Notes: generated from the sequence alone by a model not told the origin. Counted from the first letter of the stretch, positions 8,077 to 17,431 are shown. The stretch: 64,000 nt of DNA from Flavobacterium luminosum (GCF_023635005.1 NZ_JAMLJM010000001.1:310001-374000); one strand, 5' to 3'. A program made the numbers and translations.

Positions 8077-10733
8077 TGCGTATTATTTTATTGTTTTTTT
8101 TATTTTCGGTTTACAGTTTCTCACAAACCACAACCATAACCGGCATTGTTAGCGACACTCTAAACAAACCTTTAGAAAATGCCAACATTATTGCCAATCC
8201 TTTCGATACAAAAGTCCAACTTAAATTTGCCATTGCCGACAACAAAGGGCGTTACCGTTTAGAATTAGAAAAAGAAGTAAAGTATAAAGTTACTGTTTCT
8301 TATATCGGATATAAGGAAGAAAGTCTTGTTATTGAACCCAACTCGAGCCTTACTTCACACAATTTTGTCTTAAAAAGCACAGGACAGCAACTCAAGGAAA
8401 TTGTCATAAAACACGAGTACAAACCCGTTGTCATCAAAAAAGACACTATGACTTTTACGATCAAAAGTTTCGCTAATGGAAACGAACGTAAAATGAAAGA
8501 AATCCTAGAAAAATTGCCCGGTGTTGAAGTCGATAAAAAAGGAACAGTTACTGTACAAGGCAAAAAAGTTACCAAGATGTTAGTCGAAGGTAAATCATTC
8601 TTTGGTGGTGGGAGTAAACTTGCCGTAGAAAACATCCCTGCCGATGCTTTAGATAAAATTGAAGTCATAGATCACTTTAACGAAGTGGGTTTCATGAAAA
8701 AAGTATCGGATAGTGAAGACCTTGCAATGAACGTCAAGTTAAAAGCAGATAAAAAGAATTTCATTTTTGGCGATGTAGAAGCCGGAGCCGAAATTGCCAA
8801 TGATAACGGATTTTATTTAGCCCATACCGGACTGTTTTACTATAGTCCAAAAACCAACTTGAGTTTTATTGGCGACAGCAACAATATTGGTAAAAGCACT
8901 TTTACCTTTGATGATTTGATGCGTTTTGATGGTGGTTTTAGTAGTTTTTTATCAGGACGAAAACCATTAACCAATCTTATGCTTTTTTCAACAGACAATA
9001 CGGATGTTCTAGAAAACAAATCTAACTTTTCGGCAATAAATTCTAGTTTTGAACTCTCTAAAAAACTATCCATCAATAGTTATGGTATTTTTTCAAAAGG
9101 GATAACCAAAAAAATTATTGAAAATAACAATCAATATATTCTGAATGACAATAGTATTTTTGAAATCAGTAATCATCAGAGAAATAATCGATCAACTCTA
9201 GGGATTATCAATACAAAACTAGATTACTCACCTTCAAAAAATGAAAAGTGGTTTTATAATTTTCAATGGCAAGCGAATAATAACAAAGGAAATAGTCAAT
9301 TAAGTTCAATAACCAACAACAATAGCTCGTTATTTGAAACCATCAATAAAGCCGATAATACTTCGATAAAACAGTATATAGAATGGCACAAAAGCATCAA
9401 TAACTCACATACCACTACCCTTGTTGTGAATAATTCGTTTGAAAAAAGTACTCCATCAACACAATGGAATACCAATCAACAATTTTTAGCGGGTTTTATT
9501 CCGTTAGAAAATGATAGTTTTTATAAAGTATTGCAGAATAAAAAAGTAGAAAACCATACCGTTGACGCTCTGTTCAAACATTATTGGCTCTTTAATAATT
9601 TCAATCATCTATATACTGTTTTAGGGAACAACTTTGGCAAAGCAAAACTTCGAACTCATGAAGAACAACTTCTAACGGATGGTACTATTAATGATTTCAG
9701 TAACAAAGGTTTTGGCAATGCAATTACTTACCTACTTAACGATTCGTATTTGGGATTAGAATATAAATTTAAAATCGGGAAATGGACAAACAAACCGGGT
9801 ATTTATTTTCATCAATACCATTTGAAAACGGAGCAAAATGAAACGAATTCTATCGACACATTCTTAATACAACCTCAGTTTAATAGTGATTACGAATTCA
9901 GCCAAGCAGAAAACGTAAGCTTTAATTACAAGTTGAATAATTCATTTGCGGAGGTTTCTCAATATGCTAATCAATATACGTTACAAAACTATAATTTGGT
10001 TTTTAAAGGAAATGCTTTGTTGAAAAACGAACAATTTCACAATGCTGGCCTGAGGTATGTAAAATCGAATATGTATAGAGGAATTATGCTGAATGCATTT
10101 GTAAACTATTCGAAAAAAACGAAAACCATCAGAAATCAAGTTCAATTGGCAGGGATTAATCAATTCATTACTCCCGTAGTAACCAATAATCCAGAAACTA
10201 CTTGGCGAATAGTCGGTTCTCTTTCTAAAAAAATATATCGCTTTACCTTGAAATTCACTCCTAATTTCAATTGGTTCGAATACATTCAAACAGTCAATAA
10301 TATTACAGAAACCGTTGAACGCAACAATCAAAATTTAGGTTTTTCAGCGAAAACAAGTTATAAAAAATGGCCTGACTTTGAAGTAGGCTACAAAAAAGGA
10401 TTTAATCAATTTAAAAGTCAAACCCATTCTTCATTTCAAACCGATGAGTTTAATGCACAGGTTGTAATTCCATTCCAAAAATCGTTTGTATTTAAATTTG
10501 AATATGAAAAGTTCAAAAATTCGAGTTCAAACCAGAAGAATTATTTTGATCTCGCGAACACTTCATTAAGTTATCAAAAGAAAAATAGTCCCTTACGAAT
10601 TGAAATATTCGCCAACAACTTATTTAACACAAAAATCAAAGTAAATAATTCATTCTCGGATTACTTAATTAGTAATCAACGAACTTTTATTTTACCGCGT
10701 TTGATTATGTTGAATTTAAGTTATAAATTATAA
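8076..10733 (+). CDS. TonB-dependent-receptor-like outer-membrane barrel with carboxypeptidase-regulatory-like domain
   Basis: 885 residues. After a signal peptide (MRIILLFFLFSVYSFSQ) there is a carboxypeptidase-regulatory-like domain at about 18-105 (TITGIVSDTLNKPLENANI, GRYRLELEKEVKYKVTVSYIGYKEE). A plug-like region follows at about 130-200 (ILEKLPGVEVDKKGTVTVQGK, VLVEGKSFFGGG-type segment, ALDKIEVIDHF). The rest alternates aromatic and polar residues to the C-terminal LNLSYKL. This is the outer-membrane protein type that accompanies GLPGLI proteins; its substrate is unknown. No TonB box is evident. The end overlaps nothing but abuts the convergent PAP2 gene, and their stop codons share the 10728-10733 stretch. 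Confidence 0.85.
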   Translation: MRIILLFFLFSVYSFSQTTTITGIVSDTLNKPLENANIIANPFDTKVQLKFAIADNKGRYRLELEKEVKYKVTVSYIGYKEESLVIEPNSSLTSHNFVLKSTGQQLKEIVIKHEYKPVVIKKDTMTFTIKSFANGNERKMKEILEKLPGVEVDKKGTVTVQGKKVTKMLVEGKSFFGGGSKLAVENIPADALDKIEVIDHFNEVGFMKKVSDSEDLAMNVKLKADKKNFIFGDVEAGAEIANDNGFYLAHTGLFYYSPKTNLSFIGDSNNIGKSTFTFDDLMRFDGGFSSFLSGRKPLTNLMLFSTDNTDVLENKSNFSAINSSFELSKKLSINSYGIFSKGITKKIIENNNQYILNDNSIFEISNHQRNNRSTLGIINTKLDYSPSKNEKWFYNFQWQANNNKGNSQLSSITNNNSSLFETINKADNTSIKQYIEWHKSINNSHTTTLVVNNSFEKSTPSTQWNTNQQFLAGFIPLENDSFYKVLQNKKVENHTVDALFKHYWLFNNFNHLYTVLGNNFGKAKLRTHEEQLLTDGTINDFSNKGFGNAITYLLNDSYLGLEYKFKIGKWTNKPGIYFHQYHLKTEQNETNSIDTFLIQPQFNSDYEFSQAENVSFNYKLNNSFAEVSQYANQYTLQNYNLVFKGNALLKNEQFHNAGLRYVKSNMYRGIMLNAFVNYSKKTKTIRNQVQLAGINQFITPVVTNNPETTWRIVGSLSKKIYRFTLKFTPNFNWFEYIQTVNNITETVERNNQNLGFSAKTSYKKWPDFEVGYKKGFNQFKSQTHSSFQTDEFNAQVVIPFQKSFVFKFEYEKFKNSSSNQKNYFDLANTSLSYQKKNSPLRIEIFANNLFNTKIKVNNSFSDYLISNQRTFILPRLIMLNLSYKL

Positions 10734-11291
10734 TTGAGGGAAATATTTACGTTTCACCAAAATGTAGATTTTATAAAAAGCAAAACCGGTCAGTGCACCA
10801 AACACATATCCTGAAAGAATATCTGCTGGGAAATGCAGTCCTAGGTAAATACGGCTATAAGCAAAAATCAAAGGAAATAAAAACAGTAAATAAGCATGTC
10901 GGTAATATTGACGAAGTATCGCAAAAATCAGCACGGTACTTGCCATAGAATTGGAAGCATGTCCTGAAAAATAGCTAAAAGACTTACTACTTTTTACCAC
11001 ACGTATTAATCCTTTCAACTCTTCATCGTTACACGGACGTAGTCGTTGAACACTGTTCTTCATTAAATTAGTCATTTGATCCGTAAAAGTGATCATCAAT
11101 GCTAATAATACCACAACAATTCCGAAGTTTTTCCAACCAATTTTCTTTTGCAGAAGATAAAACACAAATAAGAAAAAGGGTGTCCAATGTAGCTGTTTGG
11201 TAATAAACAACCATAGACTATCAAAAGGTTCAGAACCTAGATTATTTAAAAATATAAAAAGCTCTTTGTCTAATTGAATAATTTGTTCCAA
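10728..11291 (-). CDS. PAP2-family membrane phosphatase
   Basis: 187 residues with about five hydrophobic segments. The three PAP2 motifs are present: KNSVQRLRP (Kx6RP), SYFSGHASNS (SGH) and SRIYLGLHFPAD (SRx5HxxxD). Family members remove phosphate from lipid carriers such as undecaprenyl diphosphate or phosphatidic acid; which one is not decidable here. The first usable codon is TTG at 11291, 2 nt after the stop of the TatA-like gene; no in-frame ATG occurs until about residue 66, beyond the first membrane segments, and the preceding codon is ATT. Translation is probably coupled to the upstream gene. Confidence 0.88.
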   Translation of the reverse strand: MEQIIQLDKELFIFLNNLGSEPFDSLWLFITKQLHWTPFFLFVFYLLQKKIGWKNFGIVVVLLALMITFTDQMTNLMKNSVQRLRPCNDEELKGLIRVVKSSKSFSYFSGHASNSMASTVLIFAILRQYYRHAYLLFLFPLIFAYSRIYLGLHFPADILSGYVFGALTGFAFYKIYILVKRKYFPQL

Positions 11292-11293
11292 AA

Positions 11294-11656
11294 TTACATT
11301 TGTCTTTTAATGGGTCCGGTTAAGTCTTCAATGTTTTGTTTTGCTTCATTTATTTCTGAAGTTACATCGAAAGGATTTAGGTTTTCTCCCGTTATTTTTT
11401 GGGTTTCCTGATCTACCATGGCATTGAAACCACTTTTAACTTCTTCTACTTCACGATTAAAATCACGAGTCAATGAGTTTAACTCTTGGTGATCAGCACT
11501 ACGCTGAATCTCCGATTTAATTTCGTTTGTCGCATTTTTCAACTGTGCCATACCTTTCCCTAAAGTACGAGCAATATCAGGAATCTTTTCAGATCCAAAT
11601 AACATTAAACCAATTAATATGATTAAAATTAATTCTCCGCCTCCTATTCCAAACAT
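11294..11656 (-). CDS. tatA: TatA/TatE-type twin-arginine translocase subunit
   Basis: 120 residues from the ATG at 11656 (the frame is open further upstream, but this start gives the standard N-terminus). One transmembrane helix (GELILIILIGLMLFG) is followed by the hinge and amphipathic helix (SEKIPDIARTLGKGMAQLK), then a long charged, helical C-terminus. The FG and P residues at the helix end match TatA/TatB proteins. The long tail is TatB-like, but Bacteroidota usually use TatA-type subunits only. No tatC is nearby; the partner here is a PAP2 phosphatase 2 bp downstream. A TAAATTTG box lies at 11691-11684 (minus strand). Confidence 0.88.
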   Translation of the reverse strand: MFGIGGGELILIILIGLMLFGSEKIPDIARTLGKGMAQLKNATNEIKSEIQRSADHQELNSLTRDFNREVEEVKSGFNAMVDQETQKITGENLNPFDVTSEINEAKQNIEDLTGPIKRQM

Positions 11657-11748
11657 AATTATAGATTTTCTGTATAATTGCGACAAATTTAGCAAGAATT
11701 TGTCGTGTAAAATATTTTTTATAAAAAACTTAACCTCTTTAGTATTAA

Positions 11749-11781
11749 AAAAGGCACAGGAGTGATTACTCTGTGCCTTTT
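11749..11781 (-). terminator. Terminator downstream of the M1 peptidase gene
   Basis: An 11-bp stem (11749-11759 with 11771-11781, core AAGGCACAG / CTGTGCCTT). Read on the minus strand it is followed by a T-rich run, between the M1 peptidase stop and the TatA-like gene promoter. Confidence 0.8.
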
Positions 11782-11804
11782 ATTAATTATCTCAATCCAA
11801 ACTG

Positions 11805-14045
11805 TTATTCAAATTTCGATTTCACCTCTTCTTTAGGCCAAACATTGTTGGACACATCGATATCTGCAGTTTCTTCTTTTGGATCTACTGTGATTTTTTT
11901 AATTTCTTTTTGAGTAGCAAAAACTCTCGAAACTTCTTTTTCATTTTTCAACCAGATTTGCGCTGGGAATTTATGATTTTCAGTAGTTCCATCTTCATAC
12001 GTAATCTCTACGATTAAAGGCATTACTAAACCTCCTGGTTTATTAAAGCTTACTTGATAAAAATATTTAGGAGCTTGTAACTTTGCTCTCTCCGCTTCGC
12101 TAAAGTTTGTATTCAAATATTCGTTCAAGGTTTTAACCTCTTTAACATCCAAAGCTTTTTTGCTGTTAGATTTTAAATCAGTGCTACTTCCCTCAATTAA
12201 ATACACTAACGGTCCTGCATTTCTGAATCGGTTTCTGCGATTAGTTTCTTGCGCTTTAAAATTAGCTGGAGCGTCGTTAGAAACATAAAACTGTTTTACT
12301 TCTTTTATTCCAATATCAGTGTAATCTGTTGTATAGAACCAACCTCTCCAGAACCAATCTAAGTCTACGCCCGAAGCATCTTCCATCGTTCTGAAGAAAT
12401 CTTCAGGTGTTGGATGTTTAAATTTCCATCGGTTTGCATATGTTTTGAAAGCATAATCAAACAACTCACGTCCCATGATTGTTTCACGCAAAATATTTAA
12501 TCCTGCAGCCGGTTTTCCGTAAGCATTATTACCAAACTGTTTAATTACTTCTGAATTAGACATGATTGGCTCTAACCAATTTTGATCGCCTCTCATATAA
12601 GGTACAATTGTTTTCGCTGGACCTCTATCTACAGGGAAATTAGGATCAAATTCTATTTCTGCTAAATATTCTAGGAAGGTATTTAATCCCTCATCCATCC
12701 ATGTCCACTGACGCTCATCTGAATTTACAATCATTGGAAAGAAATTATGACCCACCTCGTGAATAATAACTCCTAACATTCCATATTTCACGCGATCAGA
12801 AGTAACTCCTTTTTCATCAGGACGTCCAAAATTCCAACAAATCATAGGATATTCCATTCCTTGATCCTGAGCATTTACAGACACTGCTTTAGGATAAGGA
12901 TAGTCAAAAGTTTTTTCTGAATAACTTTTTAAAGTATGCGCCACAGCTCTTGTTGAGTATTCTTCCCACAAAGGGTTTCCTTCTTTAGGATACACAGAAG
13001 TAGCCATTACGGTTTTTTCTCCCAATTTGACAGCCATTGCATCCCAGATGAATTTTCTTGAAGTTGAAATACCAAAATCACGAACATTTTCTGCTTTAAA
13101 TCTCCATGTTTTTTTAGCATTTGACCATGATTTTTCTCTCTCAATTGCCTCTGCTTGTGTAGCGATAATCACTGGCTTATCAAATGTTTTTTCGGCCAAT
13201 AAGTATCGTTGTAATTGTGCAGGAGAAATAACCTCAGCTCTGTTTTGTAAAGAACCTGTTGCTTCCATGATATGATCTGCCGGCACGGTAATATTCACCT
13301 CATAATCTCCAAAAGGCAATGCAAATTCACCTTGCCCCCAGAATTGCATGTTTTGCCAACCCTCTACATCATTGTACACTGCCATTCTTGGAAAGAACTG
13401 AGCTAAAACATACAAACGATTTCCGTCTTTGAATTGTTCGTATCCAGAACGTCCACCATCTACCATGTAATTTCCGATGTTGTACCACCACTTAATTGAA
13501 AACACAAATTTTTGACCTTTTGCCAATGGTGTTTTAAGGTTGATGCGCATCATCGTTTCATTTATGGTGTAAGAAACAGGATTTCCTGAGGCATCTTTTA
13601 CATATTCTATTTTAAAACCACCATCAAACTTTTCTTCAATATATGTTCTAGAAAATGCCGCAGCGCTGATTGCTGGATCCATTTTTTCGCTACGAACTAA
13701 TGGTGATTTTGAAGTTTTAGCAAATAAATTCTGGTCTAACTGTACCCATAAATATTCCAAAGATTCTTTGGCATTGTTAGTATACGTGATTGTTTCTACA
13801 CCATACAAACGAGCATTTTTGTCATCCAATTCAATGTCCATTTTATAATCGGCTCTTTGCTGATAATATTCTGGACCTGGAGCTCCTGAAGCCGTACGGT
13901 ACATGTTAGGTGTTGCCATCAAATCATACATTTGACGGAATTTACTGGTGTCAGTATGTCCTTCTTGTTTCGGTTGATTTTGAACCTGCGCCATCATCAT
14001 ACCGGAGAAAGACAATACTAATGCTAAAAATTTAAAATTTTTCAT
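11805..14045 (-). CDS. M1 family zinc metallopeptidase (secreted aminopeptidase-like)
   Basis: 746 residues from the ATG at 14045 (the codon before it is GTG). The signal peptide is MKNFKFLALVLSFSGMMMA. The zinc site HEVGH is at 429-433, with the third ligand in WMDEGLNTFLEYLAE about 20 residues on. The N-terminal beta-rich part (MDIELDDKNARLYGVETITYTNN) matches the M1 saddle domain. A GAMEN-like exopeptidase motif is weak (NAQDQGMEYPMI), so strict aminopeptidase activity is uncertain. Likely acts in the periplasm or outside the cell on peptides. It lies 60 bp after the DUF6702 gene on the same strand and has its own terminator at 11749-11781. Confidence 0.9.
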   Translation of the reverse strand: MKNFKFLALVLSFSGMMMAQVQNQPKQEGHTDTSKFRQMYDLMATPNMYRTASGAPGPEYYQQRADYKMDIELDDKNARLYGVETITYTNNAKESLEYLWVQLDQNLFAKTSKSPLVRSEKMDPAISAAAFSRTYIEEKFDGGFKIEYVKDASGNPVSYTINETMMRINLKTPLAKGQKFVFSIKWWYNIGNYMVDGGRSGYEQFKDGNRLYVLAQFFPRMAVYNDVEGWQNMQFWGQGEFALPFGDYEVNITVPADHIMEATGSLQNRAEVISPAQLQRYLLAEKTFDKPVIIATQAEAIEREKSWSNAKKTWRFKAENVRDFGISTSRKFIWDAMAVKLGEKTVMATSVYPKEGNPLWEEYSTRAVAHTLKSYSEKTFDYPYPKAVSVNAQDQGMEYPMICWNFGRPDEKGVTSDRVKYGMLGVIIHEVGHNFFPMIVNSDERQWTWMDEGLNTFLEYLAEIEFDPNFPVDRGPAKTIVPYMRGDQNWLEPIMSNSEVIKQFGNNAYGKPAAGLNILRETIMGRELFDYAFKTYANRWKFKHPTPEDFFRTMEDASGVDLDWFWRGWFYTTDYTDIGIKEVKQFYVSNDAPANFKAQETNRRNRFRNAGPLVYLIEGSSTDLKSNSKKALDVKEVKTLNEYLNTNFSEAERAKLQAPKYFYQVSFNKPGGLVMPLIVEITYEDGTTENHKFPAQIWLKNEKEVSRVFATQKEIKKITVDPKEETADIDVSNNVWPKEEVKSKFE

Positions 14046-14105
14046 CACAGAAATACAATTTTGATTGCTAAAAATAGCTATTTTTTTAAATTCACAAAGA
14101 ATTAA

Positions 14106-14609
14106 CTATGGTTTTAACAAAGCTTTTGCATTTCCCGGTGTTAATAGGAAACTTTGCTTTTTACCATAAAGGTTAGTGTGTATTATATTTTGTTGATCTC
14201 CTGCAAAATCATGCAGTACAGAATTTTGAATTTCAAGGGTTTTTATTTTTGAAATATCTTTCACATTGTAGTAACAAATTAAAACATTGCCTTCCATTTC
14301 TTTGTTGGCTAAATTCACTGTTTTGGTTTGTCCGTTGACTCTAATGCTAAAATTCTCCGAAAGGTATTTTTTCAGTAAAACAATATCGTTTGGCGACTCA
14401 TTAGGCTCTCCTAAATTGGTAGTTTGATTGTACTTTATTTTGAGAATCGTATTGAGATCATCTACAAAAATTCTTGAGGTAATTTGTAGCATTTTTTTCT
14501 CTTGTGCATAATCGATCTGATAAATAGATACATAAAATTTATGAATCGAAAATGACGACAAAACCATCAACAAAGAACAAAAAAGGGTTGTTTTCCAAAA
14601 AAATTTCAT
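14106..14609 (-). CDS. DUF6702 family secreted protein
   Basis: 167 residues with an N-terminal membrane or signal segment (WKTTLFCSLLMVLSSFS). The mature part begins HKFYVSIYQIDY, followed by MLQITSRIFVDDLN and KYLSENFSIRVNG, which are hallmarks of the DUF6702 family found in Flavobacteria, typically just before an M1 peptidase gene as here. No catalytic residues are apparent. It lies 9 bp after the upstream paralogue gene and 60 bp before the M1 peptidase, so the four genes from 16092 down to 11805 probably form one operon. Function unknown. Confidence 0.8.
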   Translation of the reverse strand: MKFFWKTTLFCSLLMVLSSFSIHKFYVSIYQIDYAQEKKMLQITSRIFVDDLNTILKIKYNQTTNLGEPNESPNDIVLLKKYLSENFSIRVNGQTKTVNLANKEMEGNVLICYYNVKDISKIKTLEIQNSVLHDFAGDQQNIIHTNLYGKKQSFLLTPGNAKALLKP

Positions 14610-14618
14610 CTAATGTAA

Positions 14619-15362
14619 TTATTTATTTTCATTAATAATGAGCGTTTTAAACTCGGTTGCAATATCTCCTATCAAAAAGGTGACCAAAGTTTTATTTTTA
14701 CTTTGTAATGCCTGTACAAACTTAACATTATCTAAAGCATAAATCTGAAATCCTTTGATATAATCTTGAGGTATTTCGAGAGTTTCTACATAAAACTGTT
14801 CAGTATACATTTCATTGAAATCGGAGAGTAATCTTTCTTTTTGCTCTACAGCCAATTCTTTTTTTAGTTGCGAAGTTCTTCCGCTTAATTGATTGATTAA
14901 TCCATCAACACTCATTCCTCCTATCGGAATCAGTAATGGACTGTACCATTTTAATTTCCCGGCTGTTTTCAGTCTTCGTTCAGCGGGAGTATATTCTTTT
15001 ACATTTTGAGAAACTATTCCAGTCGATTTTGCAGTTATGGATTTCACTTTTATTTCATCCAATTCATTCACCTTCGGCTTTACTAGAATATTCAGAATAT
15101 CTTTTTTAAAAGAATGCGAATCCAATCGGATCTGAACTCCTTTTATATGTTTTGCTGCAAGGACCAAAACATCTCCCGGAGCTGCTGCAATAGTAAAGAA
15201 ACCCCCATCTGATGTAATTGTAGAGGCTTTGCTGGTAAAATTAACTACCAATATCCCATCAGGATTCACTTCTGAAATTACCTTTCCTTTCAAATCCGAT
15301 TGAGAAAACACACTTTGAAATAAAAACAAAGTAAAGATTATTAGGTAATTATTCCTTTGCAT
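14619..15362 (-). CDS. Carboxypeptidase-regulatory-like secreted protein (paralogue 2)
   Basis: 247 residues with a signal peptide (MQRNNYLIIFTLFLFQSVFSQ). A carboxypeptidase-regulatory-like beta-sandwich domain occupies about 22-90 (LKGKVISEVNPDGILVVNF, ITSDGGFFTIAAAPGDVLVLAA). The second half has the conserved EYTPAERRLKTAG and LSGRTSQLKKE segments, then a helical tail. It is clearly paralogous to the gene just upstream, with which it overlaps by 14 bp (tandem duplication). Proteins of this kind are envelope-located in Flavobacteria with no known activity; no receptor barrel follows the domain. Confidence 0.8.
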   Translation of the reverse strand: MQRNNYLIIFTLFLFQSVFSQSDLKGKVISEVNPDGILVVNFTSKASTITSDGGFFTIAAAPGDVLVLAAKHIKGVQIRLDSHSFKKDILNILVKPKVNELDEIKVKSITAKSTGIVSQNVKEYTPAERRLKTAGKLKWYSPLLIPIGGMSVDGLINQLSGRTSQLKKELAVEQKERLLSDFNEMYTEQFYVETLEIPQDYIKGFQIYALDNVKFVQALQSKNKTLVTFLIGDIATEFKTLIINENK

Positions 15363-16092
15363 TAATTATTTCTAAATAGTTCATCACTTTTTCTTTGAGT
15401 AAATTTTCGACTAATTTAGTCTTTTTTGTATTTAATAAGGCTACAATATCCTTATCATCCAATGCGTAAATCGTAAAACCTTTGATATATTCCAAAGGAA
15501 GACGAAGGACTTTGGTGTAAAATTCCTCTGAAAACATTTGTTGTAGTCTTCCTTGAAGTTTTTCTTTTTTTTCTACTTCAACTATTTTTTCCAACATTGC
15601 TGTTCTTCCAGAAATCGCATTAAATAAAGGGTCTATGCCTATAGAACCTCCTGTAGTACCATCGGTATTCCCTAGAACAGAAGATTCACTAGCTACTTTT
15701 AACCTACGTTCGGCAGGAGTATATTTTTTGGTTTTGCCAGAGACAATTCCTAAATCGACTGCATTAATTCTTGGAAAATTCTGAACCACAACCTCATCTA
15801 ACACATAGGGCTGGGATTTTAATTTTACAAAAAACAAATCAGCAGAAAAATCGGTGGGCTTCAAAACAATCTGTATTCCTTTTATATTCACTCCCGAAAT
15901 AACAAGGGTATCATGAGGTTGGGCTACAATTTTAAAAAATCCTTGGTTGTCTGCAACGGTTTCTTTTTTAGCAGAAAAATTAACAATGTAAATTTTTTCC
16001 AAAGTCGGTGTTTCCAAAACAACCTTACCGCTCAAAAAATTCTGAGAAACCATCGAAGCACTGCATAGCAGAAAAAAGAAAATTGATTTCAT
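15349..16092 (-). CDS. Carboxypeptidase-regulatory-like secreted protein (paralogue 1)
   Basis: 247 residues from the ATG at 16092; the frame is open from a TTG two codons earlier, but the ATG opens the signal peptide (MKSIFFFLLCSASMVSQ). The layout matches its downstream paralogue: a regulatory-like beta-sandwich (LSGKVVLETPTLEKIYIVNF, VADNQGFFKIVAQPHDTLVIS), then KKYTPAERRLKVA, an ISGRTAMLEK segment and a closing helical region containing YIKGFTIYALDD, shared nearly word for word with the paralogue (YIKGFQIYALDN). It is the first gene of the probable operon ending with the M1 peptidase. Function unknown. Confidence 0.8.
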   Translation of the reverse strand: MKSIFFFLLCSASMVSQNFLSGKVVLETPTLEKIYIVNFSAKKETVADNQGFFKIVAQPHDTLVISGVNIKGIQIVLKPTDFSADLFFVKLKSQPYVLDEVVVQNFPRINAVDLGIVSGKTKKYTPAERRLKVASESSVLGNTDGTTGGSIGIDPLFNAISGRTAMLEKIVEVEKKEKLQGRLQQMFSEEFYTKVLRLPLEYIKGFTIYALDDKDIVALLNTKKTKLVENLLKEKVMNYLEIINAKE

Positions 16093-16228
16093 AACCAAAG
16101 ATTAAGTGGTAAAAGTAAAAGTATTGAGTCCCAATTTATTATTAAGGACTTGGTAAAAATTTGTTAATTGTAAACAACTTTGATAGCATAAAATCGTAAA
16201 TTCACCACTTAAAACCACAACAAACACC

Positions 16229-16936
16229 ATGAGTAAAAAAGTTATACTTGCAAGTACTTCAACACTATATAACGGAGGTTATCTAGAATACTTGTTGCCT
16301 GTTTTAAAGCAACATTTTGAAAATGTAAAAACACTACTTTTCATCCCTTATGCCAGACCCGGTGGAATTTCTCACGAAGAATACACTCATAAAGTTGGCA
16401 ATGCCTTTAGCCCAATAAACATAACTGTAAAAGGATTGCATGAATTTGAAAACGCTAAAGAAGCGATCCAAAAAGCCGAAGCTATTTTTACAGGTGGAGG
16501 AAATACTTTTTTGTTAGTTTCTCATCTCTACGAATTGGATTTAATAGATACTTTGAAAGCTACTATTGAATCCGGAACACCTTACTTGGGAACTAGTGCT
16601 GGTAGCAATATTGCTGGTCTTACAATAAACAACACCAACGACATGCCTATAGTACTTCCAAAAAGCTTCACTACTTTGGGAATAATCAACTTTAATTTAA
16701 ATCCACATTATTTAGATCCAATTGAAGGCTTAGCACATATGGGAGAGACGCGAGAAACACGCATAAACGAATTTCACACAGTAAGCAAAATTCCTGTTCT
16801 AGGATTACGAGAAGGAAGCTGGTTAGAAGTTTATGGAGAAGATGTTTTTCTTCGCGGTCCGTTAACAGCAAGACTTTTTAGGTCTGGAGAATTTGCTGTA
16901 GAAATGGCGCCAGGAGAAAATTTAAACTTTTTATAA
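16229..16936 (+). CDS. pepE: Dipeptidase E (peptidase E, S51 family)
   Basis: 235 residues, the usual PepE length. This cytoplasmic serine peptidase hydrolyses dipeptides with an N-terminal aspartate. The nucleophile sits in GTSAGSNIAG, preceded by AIFTGGGNTFLL, and NFNLNPHYLD provides a likely catalytic His. The C-terminal LGLREGSWLEV segment is also typical. It is a single gene followed by a bidirectional terminator at 16942-16972 shared with the tRNA array that reads toward it. Confidence 0.9.
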   Translation: MSKKVILASTSTLYNGGYLEYLLPVLKQHFENVKTLLFIPYARPGGISHEEYTHKVGNAFSPINITVKGLHEFENAKEAIQKAEAIFTGGGNTFLLVSHLYELDLIDTLKATIESGTPYLGTSAGSNIAGLTINNTNDMPIVLPKSFTTLGIINFNLNPHYLDPIEGLAHMGETRETRINEFHTVSKIPVLGLREGSWLEVYGEDVFLRGPLTARLFRSGEFAVEMAPGENLNFL

Positions 16937-16941
16937 AAACA

Positions 16942-16972
16942 AAAAACCTCACATTGATTGTGAGGTTTTTTT
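16942..16972. terminator. Bidirectional terminator between pepE and the tRNA-Gly array
   Basis: A 12-bp perfect stem (16942-16953 with 16959-16970, core ACCTCACA / TGTGAGGT) with A-run and T-run flanks. It can end transcription from pepE and, on the other strand, from the tRNA genes. Confidence 0.85.
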
Positions 16973-16975
16973 ATG

Positions 16976-17048
<73 letters not shown>

Positions 17049-17080
17049 AGGTGTAATTTTTGAAACTTTTCTTGTTTTGG

Positions 17081-17153
<73 letters not shown>

Positions 17154-17185
17154 AGGTGTAATTTTTAAAACTTTTCTTGTTTTAG

Positions 17186-17258
<73 letters not shown>

Positions 17259-17313
17259 AATTGAATCACAATCTTACTAACTTGAGCAACTTTGTGTTAT
17301 TCTTTTGAGGTTG

Positions 17314-17345
17314 CAAATATAAATAATAAGTTTGTTTTTGCACAA
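17314..17345 (-). promoter_or_regulatory. Promoter of the tRNA-Gly(TCC) array
   Basis: On the minus strand a TTG (17345-17343) is followed after 21 nt by TATATTTG (17321-17314), the full -33/-7 geometry of Bacteroidota promoters, oriented into the three tRNA genes. Confidence 0.75.
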
Positions 17346-17431
17346 ATTTTTTAGAAAAAAATTAAACATTAGTTATTATGCTATTTCACACAAAAGCAAC
17401 TGACTAATAATTAAAGTTTTAGAATTAATTT

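Noticed and set aside
8300..8668. Antisense frame of 122 codons inside the receptor gene
   Set aside because: It lies wholly within a well-supported gene on the other strand and has no signal, motif or start context.
11294..11656. TatB rather than TatA
   Set aside because: The long tail resembles TatB, but the N-terminal helix and hinge fit the TatA/TatE group used in this phylum, and no tatC is nearby to settle it.
14045..14048. GTG as the start of the M1 peptidase
   Set aside because: The next codon is an ATG that gives the same signal peptide, so the GTG adds nothing.
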